A stretch of 64,000 nucleotides of DNA from Mycobacterium sp. BK086 (GTDB lineage: Bacteria; Actinomycetota; Actinomycetes; Mycobacteriales; Mycobacteriaceae), in assembly GCA_004362315.1 (NCBI GenBank), contig SNWL01000006.1, positions 372,001-436,000 of the forward strand. The letters are read 5' to 3'. The notes under the pieces were generated by a model. It did not search any database and was not told the origin of the DNA. It saw nothing but the letters and a program-made list of their open reading frames with translations. Position 1 is the first letter of the stretch. Each line of letters opens with the position of its first letter. Of this stretch, positions 43,425-52,218 are shown piece after piece. A program made the translations under genes and the position numbers.

Positions 43425-44582
43425 GTGAGCACTGCACTCAACGACGAAGAAACGATGCTGGTAGAGACGGTGCGCGCGTTCGTCGACCGCGACGTCAAAC
43501 CCACGGTGCGCGAGGTCGAACACGCCAACAGCTATCCCGAGGCCTGGATCGAGCAGATGAAGCGGATCGGGATCTACGGGCTCGCGATCAGCGAGCAGTA
43601 CGGCGGGTCCCCGGTGTCGATGCCCTGCTACGTCGAGGTCACCCAGGAGTTGGCCCGCGGGTGGATGACCCTGGCCGGCGCGATGGGCGGGCACACCGTA
43701 GTGGCCAAGCTGCTCGAGATCTTCGGCACCGAGGAGCAGAAGCAGGCGTACCTGCCGAGGATGGCCACCGGCGAGATTCGGGCCACGATGGCGCTGACCG
43801 AACCCGGCGGCGGGTCGGATCTGCAGAACATGATCACCGTCGCCCGCCGCGACGGCGACGAGTTGGTGATCAACGGTGCCAAGACGTGGATCACCAACGC
43901 CCGCCGATCGGGTCTGATCGCCCTGCTGTGCAAGACCGATCCGCAGGCCACCCCGCGACACAAGGGCATCTCGGTGGTGCTCGTCGAGGCCGAGACGCCG
44001 GGGATGACGGTGTCGCGCGACCTGCCCAAGCTGGGCTACAAGGGCGTCGAATCCTGCGAGATCGCCTTCGACGACTGCCGGCTGCCGGCTACCGCGATCT
44101 TGGGCGGCGAGCCCGGTCGTGGCTTCGGCCAGATGATGAAAGGCCTTGAGACCGGCCGCATTCAGGTGGCGTCACGGGCGCTGGGGGTGGCGACCGCCGC
44201 ATTGGAGGACGCGCTGGCCTACGCCCAGGACCGGGAGAGCTTCGGCCAGCCGATCTGGAAGCACCAGTCGATCGGCAACTATCTTGCCGATATGGCCACC
44301 AAGCTGACCGCCGCCCGTCAGCTGACCCGCTACGCGGCCGAACGCTACGACAGCGGCGAGCGCTGCGATATGGAGGCAGGCATGGCGAAGCTGTTCGCCT
44401 CCGAGATCGCGATGGAGATCGCGCTCAACGCCGTGCGGATCCACGGCGGCTACGGCTACTCGACCGAGTACGACGTCGAACGCTACTTCCGGGACGCGCC
44501 GCTGATGATCGTCGGTGAGGGCACCAACGAGATCCAACGCAACGTCATCGCCGGTCAATTGGTCGCTCGCGGGGGCATTTAA
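43425..44582 (+). CDS. fadE3: Acyl-CoA dehydrogenase FadE3
   Basis: A 385-residue acyl-CoA dehydrogenase with intact motifs: TMALTEPGGGSDLQNM, KTWITNARRSGLIALL, RQLTRYAAERYDSG, IRIHGGYGYSTEYDVERYFRD-type C-terminus (seen as VRIHGGYGYSTEYDVERYF) and the catalytic Glu in VGEGTNEIQRN. Unlike the paired dehydrogenases in this window it can act alone. Order with the Rv0216-like gene matches Rv0215c. The GTG at 43425 has GGAG seven bases upstream; an in-frame start 42 bases earlier would place the repeat inside the gene. A GntR gene follows 6 bases later. Confidence 0.88.
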   Translation: MSTALNDEETMLVETVRAFVDRDVKPTVREVEHANSYPEAWIEQMKRIGIYGLAISEQYGGSPVSMPCYVEVTQELARGWMTLAGAMGGHTVVAKLLEIFGTEEQKQAYLPRMATGEIRATMALTEPGGGSDLQNMITVARRDGDELVINGAKTWITNARRSGLIALLCKTDPQATPRHKGISVVLVEAETPGMTVSRDLPKLGYKGVESCEIAFDDCRLPATAILGGEPGRGFGQMMKGLETGRIQVASRALGVATAALEDALAYAQDRESFGQPIWKHQSIGNYLADMATKLTAARQLTRYAAERYDSGERCDMEAGMAKLFASEIAMEIALNAVRIHGGYGYSTEYDVERYFRDAPLMIVGEGTNEIQRNVIAGQLVARGGI

Positions 44583-44588
44583 CCGGCC

Positions 44589-45308
44589 ATGAAACCCGAG
44601 CCCGCGTATCAGGTTCTGCGGCAACGCCTTCGCGAAGAGATCGCCGCCGGGGCCTACCCCGAGGGCGTCCGGTTGCCGACGGAGTCCGAACTGGTCGCCG
44701 AGCACGGGCTGTCGCGGCAGACGGTTCGCCGGGCGTTCCAGGACCTGGTTGCCGAGGGGGTGGTGTACCGGGTGCCGGGGCGCGGAACCTACGCCAATCG
44801 CGGGTACCTGCGGCAGCTGGGCTCCATCGAGGACCTGATGAGCCTGTCCGAGGACACCACGATGGAAGTCCTGCAGGGTCTTTCACGCCGGGTCGACGTC
44901 ACCGCGGCAAGCAGGCTGAGGCTGGATCACGACGTGGTCTACACGGTGGTGTTCCGGCGGCTGCACGACGCGGTTCCGTTCGTGGTGACCACCGTGCACC
45001 TGCCCGAGTCGATCGCGCGGGTGGTGTTCGACTCCACGGAGCTGGCCGACGGCGCCGTCGGCACCAACACCGTCATCGGTGTTCTCGAACCGCACCTGGA
45101 CCACCCCATTGCCGAAGCCGCACAGTCGATCACGGTGGCCCCCGCCGACGAGCTGGTCGCCGGGGCGCTCGACTGCCCGCCCGGACACCCGATGCTGCGG
45201 GTGGACCGGCTCTATTCCGACACCACCGGCACCCCGGTCGAACTGTCGGTCAGCCACTTCCTGCCCGAGCAGTACACCTATCGGGTCACGCTGCGTCGAT
45301 CGAGCTGA
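44589..45308 (+). CDS. GntR family regulator (HutC/UTRA type)
   Basis: A 239-residue regulator: N-terminal winged helix (YQVLRQRLREEIAAGAYPEG, then LPTESELVAEHGLSRQTVRR, residues ~7-55) and a C-terminal UTRA ligand domain (VLEPHLDHPIAEAAQSITVA; LRVDRLYSDTTGTPVELS). It is placed 6 bases after fadE3, so it is probably co-transcribed with it. The repeated site at 43330/43387 is a candidate target. The ligand may be an acyl-CoA or fatty acid, by analogy only. It converges with the crotonase-type gene with a 23-base overlap. Confidence 0.87.
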   Translation: MKPEPAYQVLRQRLREEIAAGAYPEGVRLPTESELVAEHGLSRQTVRRAFQDLVAEGVVYRVPGRGTYANRGYLRQLGSIEDLMSLSEDTTMEVLQGLSRRVDVTAASRLRLDHDVVYTVVFRRLHDAVPFVVTTVHLPESIARVVFDSTELADGAVGTNTVIGVLEPHLDHPIAEAAQSITVAPADELVAGALDCPPGHPMLRVDRLYSDTTGTPVELSVSHFLPEQYTYRVTLRRSS

Positions 45309-46239
45309 TCTCGTCGACCAGGCCCCACGCCTGCGCGGTCACGGGGTCGATGGTCTGACCCGACAACACCAAATATGCTGTGCGCCAACGTCCGATCCGA
45401 CGGGTGATGCTCACGGTTCCGCCTGCGCCGGGAATGAGGCCCAGCGTCAGTTCGGGCAGCCCGAGCACCGCGTCAGCGTGACAGCTGACCCAGCCGCAGA
45501 ACGACGCCATCTCCAGACCGCTGCCGAGAACGCGGCCGTGAATCTCGGCTCGGCAGGCCCGGCCCAGTCGCCGAGTCAGCTCGTCGAGCGCCAGCGCAGG
45601 GCTGTGCCGAGTGCGGGCCAGATGAGCGCTGGCTGGATCGGCAAACGTGCCGAACTCGCCGAGATCCCCACCGCTGCAGAAGGATGCGCCGTTGCCGCCG
45701 AGCACCACCTCGGTGATGGTGTCGTCGAGTAGCGCGACGTTGAGCGCCTCGAGCAACAGCGCACGGGCGTCGGTGCTGAAGGCGTTGTGCCGCTTGGGCC
45801 TGTTGAACCGGATGTGCAGTGTGCCGCCGTCGCGTTCCGCCAGAACGGGATCGGGGATGTCAGGCAGGCTGGCGGGCCCGCGCTCGGCAAGCCAGCGGGC
45901 GAACTCGAGGCCGGACTGCAGCGTCGAATAGGCCAGCGATTCGGAGATGACCCCAGGCAGGGCGGGGCCGGTCACGTCCACCGATCGCAGTACGTCATCG
46001 CACACCGCACTGGCGTGTGGCCAGTGCTGACAACGCTCCGCAAGCTCTGCCACCGTCTCGTCGACCGATTCCACCGTGACGAACCGACGGTCCTCGTGCT
46101 CGGTCTCGGTCAGCGCGAATGTGGCTGTATCAAGCCAGAATTCACCATCCGGCGTCGAAGACTCTCCGACCGCGACGACCACGCCCGGTGGACCCGTCAC
46201 CCCGATCGGGGGCGGGTCGGACAGGTCGACAAGCAGCAT
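45286..46239 (-). CDS. Enoyl-CoA hydratase/isomerase-like protein with N-terminal extension
   Basis: A 317-residue protein whose crotonase core starts only near residue 135 (GGTLHIRFNRPKRHNAFS). It has oxyanion segments GASFCSGGDLGEFG and EIHGRVLGSGLEMASF and the Glu-bearing LGLPELTLGLIPGAGG. The first ~130 residues are acidic, unlike the usual family start, and may be a divergent first half of a duplicated crotonase fold. It starts directly after the fadD4 stop, so the ligase and this enzyme are co-expressed, giving activation followed by hydration or isomerisation. Confidence 0.78.
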   Translation of the reverse strand: MLLVDLSDPPPIGVTGPPGVVVAVGESSTPDGEFWLDTATFALTETEHEDRRFVTVESVDETVAELAERCQHWPHASAVCDDVLRSVDVTGPALPGVISESLAYSTLQSGLEFARWLAERGPASLPDIPDPVLAERDGGTLHIRFNRPKRHNAFSTDARALLLEALNVALLDDTITEVVLGGNGASFCSGGDLGEFGTFADPASAHLARTRHSPALALDELTRRLGRACRAEIHGRVLGSGLEMASFCGWVSCHADAVLGLPELTLGLIPGAGGTVSITRRIGRWRTAYLVLSGQTIDPVTAQAWGLVDEISSIDAA

Positions 46240-47775
46240 CTAGCCGGTGGTGGCCGGCGAGTACTTGGCGATCAGCTCCTGCTTGTAGAGCTTGCCGGTG
46301 TCGGTGCGCGGCAGCTGCGCCTCGAACGAGATGGACCGCGGACACTTGTAGTGCGTCAACCGATCTCGCAGCCATACCAACAGCTCTTCGGCAAACGCGT
46401 CGGTAGCGTCGGCCGGGTCGACCACCTGGACGACACCCTTCACGCTTTGGCCCATCTCCTCGTCGGGCACGCCGAACACGGCCGCGTCCATCACCTTCGG
46501 GTGGGTGACGAGCATGTTCTCGGCTTCCTGCGGATAGATGTTCACACCGCCGGAGATGATCATGTGGTGCCTGCGGTCGGTGAGGTAGAGGTAGCCGTCC
46601 TCGTCGACGTAACCGATATCGCCGACCGACTTCCAGCCGTGGCTGTCGCGCGACTTCGCCGTCTTCTCAGGATCATTGAGGTACTCGAAGTCGAATCCGC
46701 CCTCGAAGTAGATCTCTCCCGCCTGTCCTGGCGGCAGCTCGTTGCCGTCCTCGTCGAGGATGTGCAGGCCACCCAGCATCGGCTTGCCGACGGACCCGGG
46801 ATGGGTCAGCCAGTCCTCGGCGGTGATCAGTGTGGAGCCGATCGCCTCGGAGGAGGCGTAGTACTCGTCGACGATCGGGCCCCACCAGTCGATCATCTGC
46901 TTCTTGATCTCGACCGGGCACGGCGCCGCGGCGTGCATGATCCGCTGCAGGCTCGATAGGTCGTACGAATTACGCACGGTCTCAGGAAGTTTCAGCATCC
47001 GAGTGAACATCACCGGGACGAACTGCCCGTGGGTGACACCGTGGCGCTGGATCGCGTCGAGGCAGCCCTCGGCGTCGAACTTCTCCAGCACCACCGTGGT
47101 GATACCGCCCGCCAGCGTCTGCATCGACCAGACCGACGGCGCGGTGTGGTACAGCGGCGCGGGGCTGATGTACACGGCCTGCGGGTTCATCCAGAACTCG
47201 ACGAGCGCCGACATCAAGCCGGGCACCTCGGCGGGCGGCAGGTGCGGCAGCTCGCGCTTGATGCCCTTGGGACGCCCGGTGGTGCCTGACGAGTACTGCA
47301 GCAGGTCACCGTCGATCTCGTCGTCAATGGGCGTAACCGGTTGATCCGCAACGCATTCGGGGTAGCTCTGCCAACCATCGAGCTGACCGCCTGCGATGAT
47401 TCGCAGCGATGGCAGACCGTTGGGCAGCTCAGCCTCGAGCCCGGCGAGGGTCTCACGCAGCGCCACCGAGCCGATGACGGCTTTGGCCTCGCTGTTGTCG
47501 ATGATGTAGGCGGCTTCCGCGGAATTCAGATGGGTGTTGATCGGCACGTAGTACAGGCCGCAGCGCCGCGCCGCCCAGAGCACCGTGTGGAAATGCTCGT
47601 TGTTCTCGATGAGCACCGCGACGGCGTCGCCCTCGCGCAGCCCGGCCTGCCGGAACAAGTGTGCCAGCTGGTTGGCCCGGGCTTCCATCTCGCCGAACGT
47701 GACGGTTTTTCCGGACGGATACAGGATGACGGCCGGCTTGTCGGGCGTGGCCTCAGCATGCTCGCGGATCTGCAT
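46240..47775 (-). CDS. fadD4: Acyl-CoA synthetase FadD4
   Basis: A 511-residue ANL-superfamily ligase: LLQYSSGTTGRPKGIKRELP P-loop, YYASSEAIGSTL, the adenylate motif SVGDIGYVDEDGYLYLTDRR and catalytic-lysine end LPRTDTGKLYKQ. Order with pckG and fadE3 matches Rv0214 (fadD4). The ATG at 47775 is preceded, six bases upstream, by TATTGT on the minus strand, consistent with a leaderless transcript. That -10 overlaps the outer arm of the 44-bp palindrome. The enzyme forms acyl-CoA from a fatty acid; the chain-length preference is not visible. Confidence 0.88.
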   Translation of the reverse strand: MQIREHAEATPDKPAVILYPSGKTVTFGEMEARANQLAHLFRQAGLREGDAVAVLIENNEHFHTVLWAARRCGLYYVPINTHLNSAEAAYIIDNSEAKAVIGSVALRETLAGLEAELPNGLPSLRIIAGGQLDGWQSYPECVADQPVTPIDDEIDGDLLQYSSGTTGRPKGIKRELPHLPPAEVPGLMSALVEFWMNPQAVYISPAPLYHTAPSVWSMQTLAGGITTVVLEKFDAEGCLDAIQRHGVTHGQFVPVMFTRMLKLPETVRNSYDLSSLQRIMHAAAPCPVEIKKQMIDWWGPIVDEYYASSEAIGSTLITAEDWLTHPGSVGKPMLGGLHILDEDGNELPPGQAGEIYFEGGFDFEYLNDPEKTAKSRDSHGWKSVGDIGYVDEDGYLYLTDRRHHMIISGGVNIYPQEAENMLVTHPKVMDAAVFGVPDEEMGQSVKGVVQVVDPADATDAFAEELLVWLRDRLTHYKCPRSISFEAQLPRTDTGKLYKQELIAKYSPATTG

Positions 47776-47784
47776 GGCTGCACA

Positions 47785-47828
47785 ATACGACAGGGCCAGT
47801 TGACGGGTGTCAACTGGCCCTGTCGTAT
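47785..47828. repeat. 20-bp perfect inverted repeat (terminator of pckG and/or operator of fadD4)
   Basis: Two perfect 20-base arms (47785-47804 and 47809-47828) flank a 4-base loop. It lies 11 bases after the pckG stop and 9 bases before the fadD4 start, both genes reading leftward. No T-run follows on either strand, so if it terminates it would be of the T-less type. Its fadD4-proximal arm overlaps the predicted -10, which would also allow operator function. Confidence 0.75.
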
Positions 47829-47839
47829 GTGCTCAGCAG

Positions 47840-49666
47840 TTAGGAACTCTCGGCGAGACGCTGCTTGAGCGCCTCGAACTCGTCCTTCACGCCGGTCGGC
47901 AGCTTCTCGCCGACGAACTCGAACCACTCCTCGATCAGCGGCAGTTCGTCGCGCCACTCCTGAACGTTCACGGCCAGGGCCTCGTTGACGTCAGCCGGAT
48001 CGGCGTCCAGGCCGTCGAGGTCGAGATCGGCTGCGCCCGGCACGATGCCGATCGGCGTGGTGGAGCCGTTGGCCTTGCCCTCGACGCGCTCGATGATCCA
48101 CTTCATCACGCGGCTGTTCTCACCGAAGCCCGGCCACAGGAAGCGGCCGTCGTCGCCGCGGCGGAACCAGTTGACGAAGAAGATCTTCGGCAGCTTCGAC
48201 TCGTCGGCGTTCTTGCCCAGGTTGATCCAGTGCCCCATGTAGTCGCCGACGTTGTAGCCGATGAACGGGATCATCGCCATCGGGTCGCGGCGGACGGTGC
48301 CGACCTTGCCCTCGGCGGCGGCGGTCTGCTCGGAACCCAGCGTGGCGCCGATGAAGACGCCGTGCTGCCAGTCGCGGGCCTGCGTCACCAGCGGCACCGT
48401 CGTCTTGCGGCGGCCGCCGAACAGGATCGCCGAGATCGGCACGCCCTGCGGGTCATCCCACTCCGGCGCCAGCGTCGGGCACTGCGACATCGGGGTGCAG
48501 TAGCGCGAGTTCGGGTGCGCGGCCTTCTCGTCGGAGTCGGGCGTCCACTCGTTGCCCTTCCAATCGATGAGGTGCTGCGGATCGCCTTCGAGGCCCTCCC
48601 ACCAGACGCCGCCCTCGTCGGTCAGCGCGACATTGGTGAAGACGGTGTTGCCCGCCGCGACGGTCTTCATCGCATTCGGGTTGGAACTCCAGTTGGTGCC
48701 CGGCGCGACGCCGAAGAAGCCGAACTCGGGGTTGGTGGCGTACAGCCGGCCGTCCTTGCCGAAGCGCATCCAGGCGATGTCATCGCCGACGGTCTCGGCA
48801 CGCCAGCCTTGGATGGTGGGCTGCAGCATCGCGAGGTTGGTCTTGCCGCAGGCCGACGGGAACGCGGCGGCGACGAAGTACGCCTTGTTCTCCGGGGAGA
48901 TCAGCTTGAGGATCAGCATGTGCTCGGCGAGCCAGCCCTCGTCGTGAGCCATCGCCGAGGCGATGCGCAGCGAGTAGCACTTCTTGCCCAGCAGCGCGTT
49001 GCCGCCGTAACCCGAACCGAAGCTCCAGATTTCGCGGGTCTCCGGGAAGTGGGTGATGTACTTCGTGTCGTTGCACGGCCACGGCACGTCTTCGGCGCCC
49101 GACTCGAGCGGCGCACCGAGCGAGTGCAGCGCCTTGACGAAGAAGCCGTCCTCGCCGATCTTGTCCAGCGCGGCCTTGCCCATGCGCGTCATCGTCCGCA
49201 TGGAGACGACCACATATTCGGAGTCGGTGATCTCGACGCCGAGCTTCGGATCCTCGGCACCGAGCGGGCCCATGCAGAACGGGACCACGTACATCGTGCG
49301 ACCGCGCATCGAACCGCGGTACAGGTCGGTCATGAGGGCCCGCATCTCGGTCGGGTCCATCCAGTTGTTCGTCGGGCCGGCGTCGATCGCGCGCTCCGAG
49401 CAGATGTAGGTCCGCGACTCCACGCGCGCCACGTCGGACGGAGCCGAGCGGGCCAGGTAGGAGCTGGGCTCCTCGGTGTCGCTCAGCTTGGTGAAGGTTC
49501 CGGCGGCGACCAGTTGGTCGCACAGCCGCTGGTACTCCTCGTCGGAGCCGTCGGCGAAGACAACGCGGTCGGGCTGGGTGAGTTCGGCGATTTCCTGGAC
49601 CCAAGCGAGCAGGCCCTGGTGCTTGGTCGGTGCGTTATCCAGACCGGGGATGGTCGCTGAAGTCAT
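47840..49666 (-). CDS. pckG: GTP-dependent phosphoenolpyruvate carboxykinase
   Basis: A 608-residue PEPCK of the GTP-using class. The kinase-1a P-loop with its hyper-reactive cysteine, [13 protein letters not shown], is present, as are [34 protein letters not shown] and the N-terminal [16 protein letters not shown]. It interconverts oxaloacetate and phosphoenolpyruvate in the cytoplasm and is the gateway of gluconeogenesis during growth on fatty acids or sterols, matching the surrounding lipid genes. A CAGGAGA ribosome site precedes the ATG. The position matches Rv0211 (pckA). Confidence 0.96.
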   Translation of the reverse strand: MTSATIPGLDNAPTKHQGLLAWVQEIAELTQPDRVVFADGSDEEYQRLCDQLVAAGTFTKLSDTEEPSSYLARSAPSDVARVESRTYICSERAIDAGPTNNWMDPTEMRALMTDLYRGSMRGRTMYVVPFCMGPLGAEDPKLGVEITDSEYVVVSMRTMTRMGKAALDKIGEDGFFVKALHSLGAPLESGAEDVPWPCNDTKYITHFPETREIWSFGSGYGGNALLGKKCYSLRIASAMAHDEGWLAEHMLILKLISPENKAYFVAAAFPSACGKTNLAMLQPTIQGWRAETVGDDIAWMRFGKDGRLYATNPEFGFFGVAPGTNWSSNPNAMKTVAAGNTVFTNVALTDEGGVWWEGLEGDPQHLIDWKGNEWTPDSDEKAAHPNSRYCTPMSQCPTLAPEWDDPQGVPISAILFGGRRKTTVPLVTQARDWQHGVFIGATLGSEQTAAAEGKVGTVRRDPMAMIPFIGYNVGDYMGHWINLGKNADESKLPKIFFVNWFRRGDDGRFLWPGFGENSRVMKWIIERVEGKANGSTTPIGIVPGAADLDLDGLDADPADVNEALAVNVQEWRDELPLIEEWFEFVGEKLPTGVKDEFEALKQRLAESS

Positions 49667-49747
49667 TGCTATTCTCCTGCTTAATTTCTTATGGCCAGGA
49701 CGCAGGCCGGATTCCGCGCCGAGACACGGTCCTCCCTGAAAAGTAGG

Positions 49748-49775
49748 TTAACGCGGGTGAGATACCCGCGGTTAA
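49748..49775 (-). terminator. Hairpin downstream of the dynamin-like pair, possible terminator
   Basis: CGCGGGT (49752-49758), a 5-base loop and ACCCGCG (49764-49770) form a 7-bp stem extended by TTAA/TTAA with one bulged base. Read leftward, it follows the 49832-51241 gene and is trailed by TTAACCTACTTTTC. It could end that operon, or lie in the pckG 5' region about 80 bases before its start. Confidence 0.45.
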
Positions 49776-49831
49776 TCGGGATTATGTCCGATCACTCACA
49801 GGAACGATTCAGAAAGCCATAATCGGGGCTT

Positions 49832-51241
49832 TCATCGGTCCAGTTCGGCCCGTACCGCCCTCAGCGCCCTCTCGATCACCGGGACTTGCCGGTCCCGAAC
49901 CGCAGAAGCTCGCGCCCGCTGCATGCCGTGTTCGCGGATTTCCCGGTCGATCCGGGTCACGGATTCGTCCATGCCGGCGTGCTCGACGGCGTCCCGCTCG
50001 GCGACGGCTCGGCCCAGTGACGCCTCCGCGGCAAGGACGCGGGTGGCCACCCATTCCTCCATGGCGGTGCGCAGTCCGGTGACGACATCGACGACCCAGC
50101 GATCCAGGACCGCCCGGTCGTGCAGCAGTCCGCGGACACCGACCACCCACAGCGTCACCGCCAGCCCGACGGCCGCACCGCCGATGCCGCCTGCGAGCGC
50201 CCACTGCGGAGCCAGGTCGGCCAACAGCCGACCCAGTGTCAGCGCGACGCCCAGACCGAAGCCCGCCCCCAGCAGCACCATCAACCGGGTCTCGGCACTG
50301 CGTGACCACCGCGGTGCGGTGCCCACCTCGACCACCGGAGCCGACTCGGTCGCGGCGCCGACCGGCAGGCCCAGTTGCTCTCCGACGCCGGCCAGATGCC
50401 GCGCGGTGGCCTCCTGTACCTCATCGCTCACCTGCGCGGCCCGGCGTCGCACCCGCTCGGCGAAGCCCCCGAACTCGCGTCGAGAGATCGTCGCGACGTC
50501 CTCCTGAAGCGCGGTCCGCGCGGCCGCACAGCGGGTGCGTGCGAAGGAGGACAACTGCACGCGGGCCTGCTGGATCTGGCTGCGCACCGCGATCGAACGC
50601 TGCGACTTGTCCAGCCGAAGTCTGCGCAGCTGCTCGGCGCGCTCTTCCCGCAGCACCGTCAGCCGGGCCTCCCGCCCGGCGCCCTCGACATCGCGATCCA
50701 GCCGGCGATGGCCACCGACGAGCCGATTTTCCCACGCCCGCAACCGATTTCGACGCTCCAACGAGTCGCAGGCCAGCGTGGCGGTCAATGCCGCAACGAG
50801 GTCGTCGACGACGGGCGCACCGATATCCGGGGCAGCCGCGGCCCCGACCCAGATCACGGCACCGTAGCGGGGCGCCCGCTGCGCCAGCAGCGCGCGGTCG
50901 GCGTCGAGCACGTCTCGCCAGGTGCGGTACACATCGATCTTGGCCACCACCGCGATCACGGCATCGGTGTCGGCGGCCACCACATCCAATAGCGCACAGT
51001 CGGATTCGGTCATCGGGGCGGTGGCCGAGACCACGAACACCACCGCGGCGGGCGCCTCACCGGCGGCCAGATCGGGTGCTTCGAGCACCGTGTGCCCGGG
51101 CAGCCGGTGCCGCAGTGCGGCGGCCACACCGCTGGTGCCGGCCAGCCACGGACCCGCGACCAGCACGACGTCGCGACGCAGGATCGACGGCGGCGGCAGG
51201 TCCGGGTCGATCTGCGCGACCACGTGGTCGGCGTCGATCAC
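49832..51241 (-). CDS. Dynamin-like membrane-associated protein with degenerate P-loop (Rv0210-like)
   Basis: A 469-residue protein. The N-terminal ~165 residues look like a small GTPase fold with a degraded P-loop (AGPWLAGTSG, no Lys) and a G4-like VAKID. A long charged helical region (~170-305) follows, then two transmembrane helices (around 320-345 and 350-378) and another charged helical stretch. This is the organisation of bacterial dynamin-like proteins. The GTG at 51241 overlaps the stop of the upstream, related gene (GTGA). Together they match Rv0209-Rv0210, of unknown function; membrane remodelling or scaffolding is a possibility only. Confidence 0.65.
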   Translation of the reverse strand: MIDADHVVAQIDPDLPPPSILRRDVVLVAGPWLAGTSGVAAALRHRLPGHTVLEAPDLAAGEAPAAVVFVVSATAPMTESDCALLDVVAADTDAVIAVVAKIDVYRTWRDVLDADRALLAQRAPRYGAVIWVGAAAAPDIGAPVVDDLVAALTATLACDSLERRNRLRAWENRLVGGHRRLDRDVEGAGREARLTVLREERAEQLRRLRLDKSQRSIAVRSQIQQARVQLSSFARTRCAAARTALQEDVATISRREFGGFAERVRRRAAQVSDEVQEATARHLAGVGEQLGLPVGAATESAPVVEVGTAPRWSRSAETRLMVLLGAGFGLGVALTLGRLLADLAPQWALAGGIGGAAVGLAVTLWVVGVRGLLHDRAVLDRWVVDVVTGLRTAMEEWVATRVLAAEASLGRAVAERDAVEHAGMDESVTRIDREIREHGMQRARASAVRDRQVPVIERALRAVRAELDR

Positions 51242-52125
51242 GACAGCCGCTCCGCGACCCCGCCGGCACGCTCCCACAGCAGCAATGAGCCGCGGACGAT
51301 GTCGGCGCCACAGCTGCGATGCAGTCGGGACACCGGCCCGCGGGAGTATCGCTGCCAGGTGATCGCGCGCCGCAGGTGGGCGGACGCGCTGGCATCGTCA
51401 TCCACGTCGTCCACCTCCAATCCGGCGGCGCGTATCACCGCGACGGCCGCGGCCATCCGGGTGTCGACCGCCTCGTCTGCAGCCAGGCGCTGGTAGCGCA
51501 CCGGCGCGGCGGCCGCGTCGATGCCGGCGAGCAGTCCGTCGACCGCGCTGGCCCGCCGCAGCGCGGCCATCAGCCCGGCCCGGTCGGCGCCGGCGCGCAA
51601 CGCCAGCACACCGTGGGCGATGCCGAACAGGTCGAGCCGGACGAGCAGTCGCTGCCGGGTCGCGGCCGGAAGCCGGTGGGAGGTGGCGGCGAACCGGTCC
51701 GTCGAGCCGAGGTCGGCCGGATCGGTGATCAGCGCCCGCAACGCGTCGACCAGGTCGTCGTCGATGACGGTGTCATCGGTGGCGGCGACGGCGGCGAGCC
51801 CGGCCAGCGGGAAGAAGGGAACGCCGGTGAGATCGCCGAGGCGCCCGCAGTGTGAGGCGGCGGCCGCCAGCGGACCCGGGCCGCCGAATCCGGCCAGGTC
51901 GGCCTTGTTGAGGACGGCGACGACCGGCCGTGGCGACTCCGCGAGGGCGCGCCGGTCCTCGGGTTTCAGGGTCTCGGTGAGCACGTAAACATCGAGGTCC
52001 GCGGGCTCCGACGCGTCGGCGATCGCCACACCCGCCCCACGCAGCGCACGGGCCACCGTGCGCCGGCCACATCCGGGGCGGCCACCGACCCTGACCTGCA
52101 CCGGCAGCTTCACCACACCCGACAT
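51238..52125 (-). CDS. GTPase-like protein with altered Walker A (Rv0209-like)
   Basis: A 295-residue protein with a P-loop NTPase start. RVGGRPGCGRRTVARALRG has Arg where the Walker A Lys is expected, while G4 is canonical (VAVLNKADLAG). A helical C-terminal half follows. There is no transmembrane helix. It forms a translationally coupled pair with the membrane-bound partner encoded next (GTGA overlap), as is common for paired bacterial dynamin-like proteins. Loss of the Walker lysine argues for weak or absent hydrolysis. The ATG at 52125 begins the fold. It is divergent from trmB. Confidence 0.65.
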   Translation of the reverse strand: MSGVVKLPVQVRVGGRPGCGRRTVARALRGAGVAIADASEPADLDVYVLTETLKPEDRRALAESPRPVVAVLNKADLAGFGGPGPLAAAASHCGRLGDLTGVPFFPLAGLAAVAATDDTVIDDDLVDALRALITDPADLGSTDRFAATSHRLPAATRQRLLVRLDLFGIAHGVLALRAGADRAGLMAALRRASAVDGLLAGIDAAAAPVRYQRLAADEAVDTRMAAAVAVIRAAGLEVDDVDDDASASAHLRRAITWQRYSRGPVSRLHRSCGADIVRGSLLLWERAGGVAERLS

Positions 52126-52218
52126 GCTGGCATCAGCTGACCTGTTGCGCGATTCACTACCAGGGGAAGGCAACTGTTGGGTATCAAATTGCACCACGGT
52201 GCGGGTACACCCACATTC

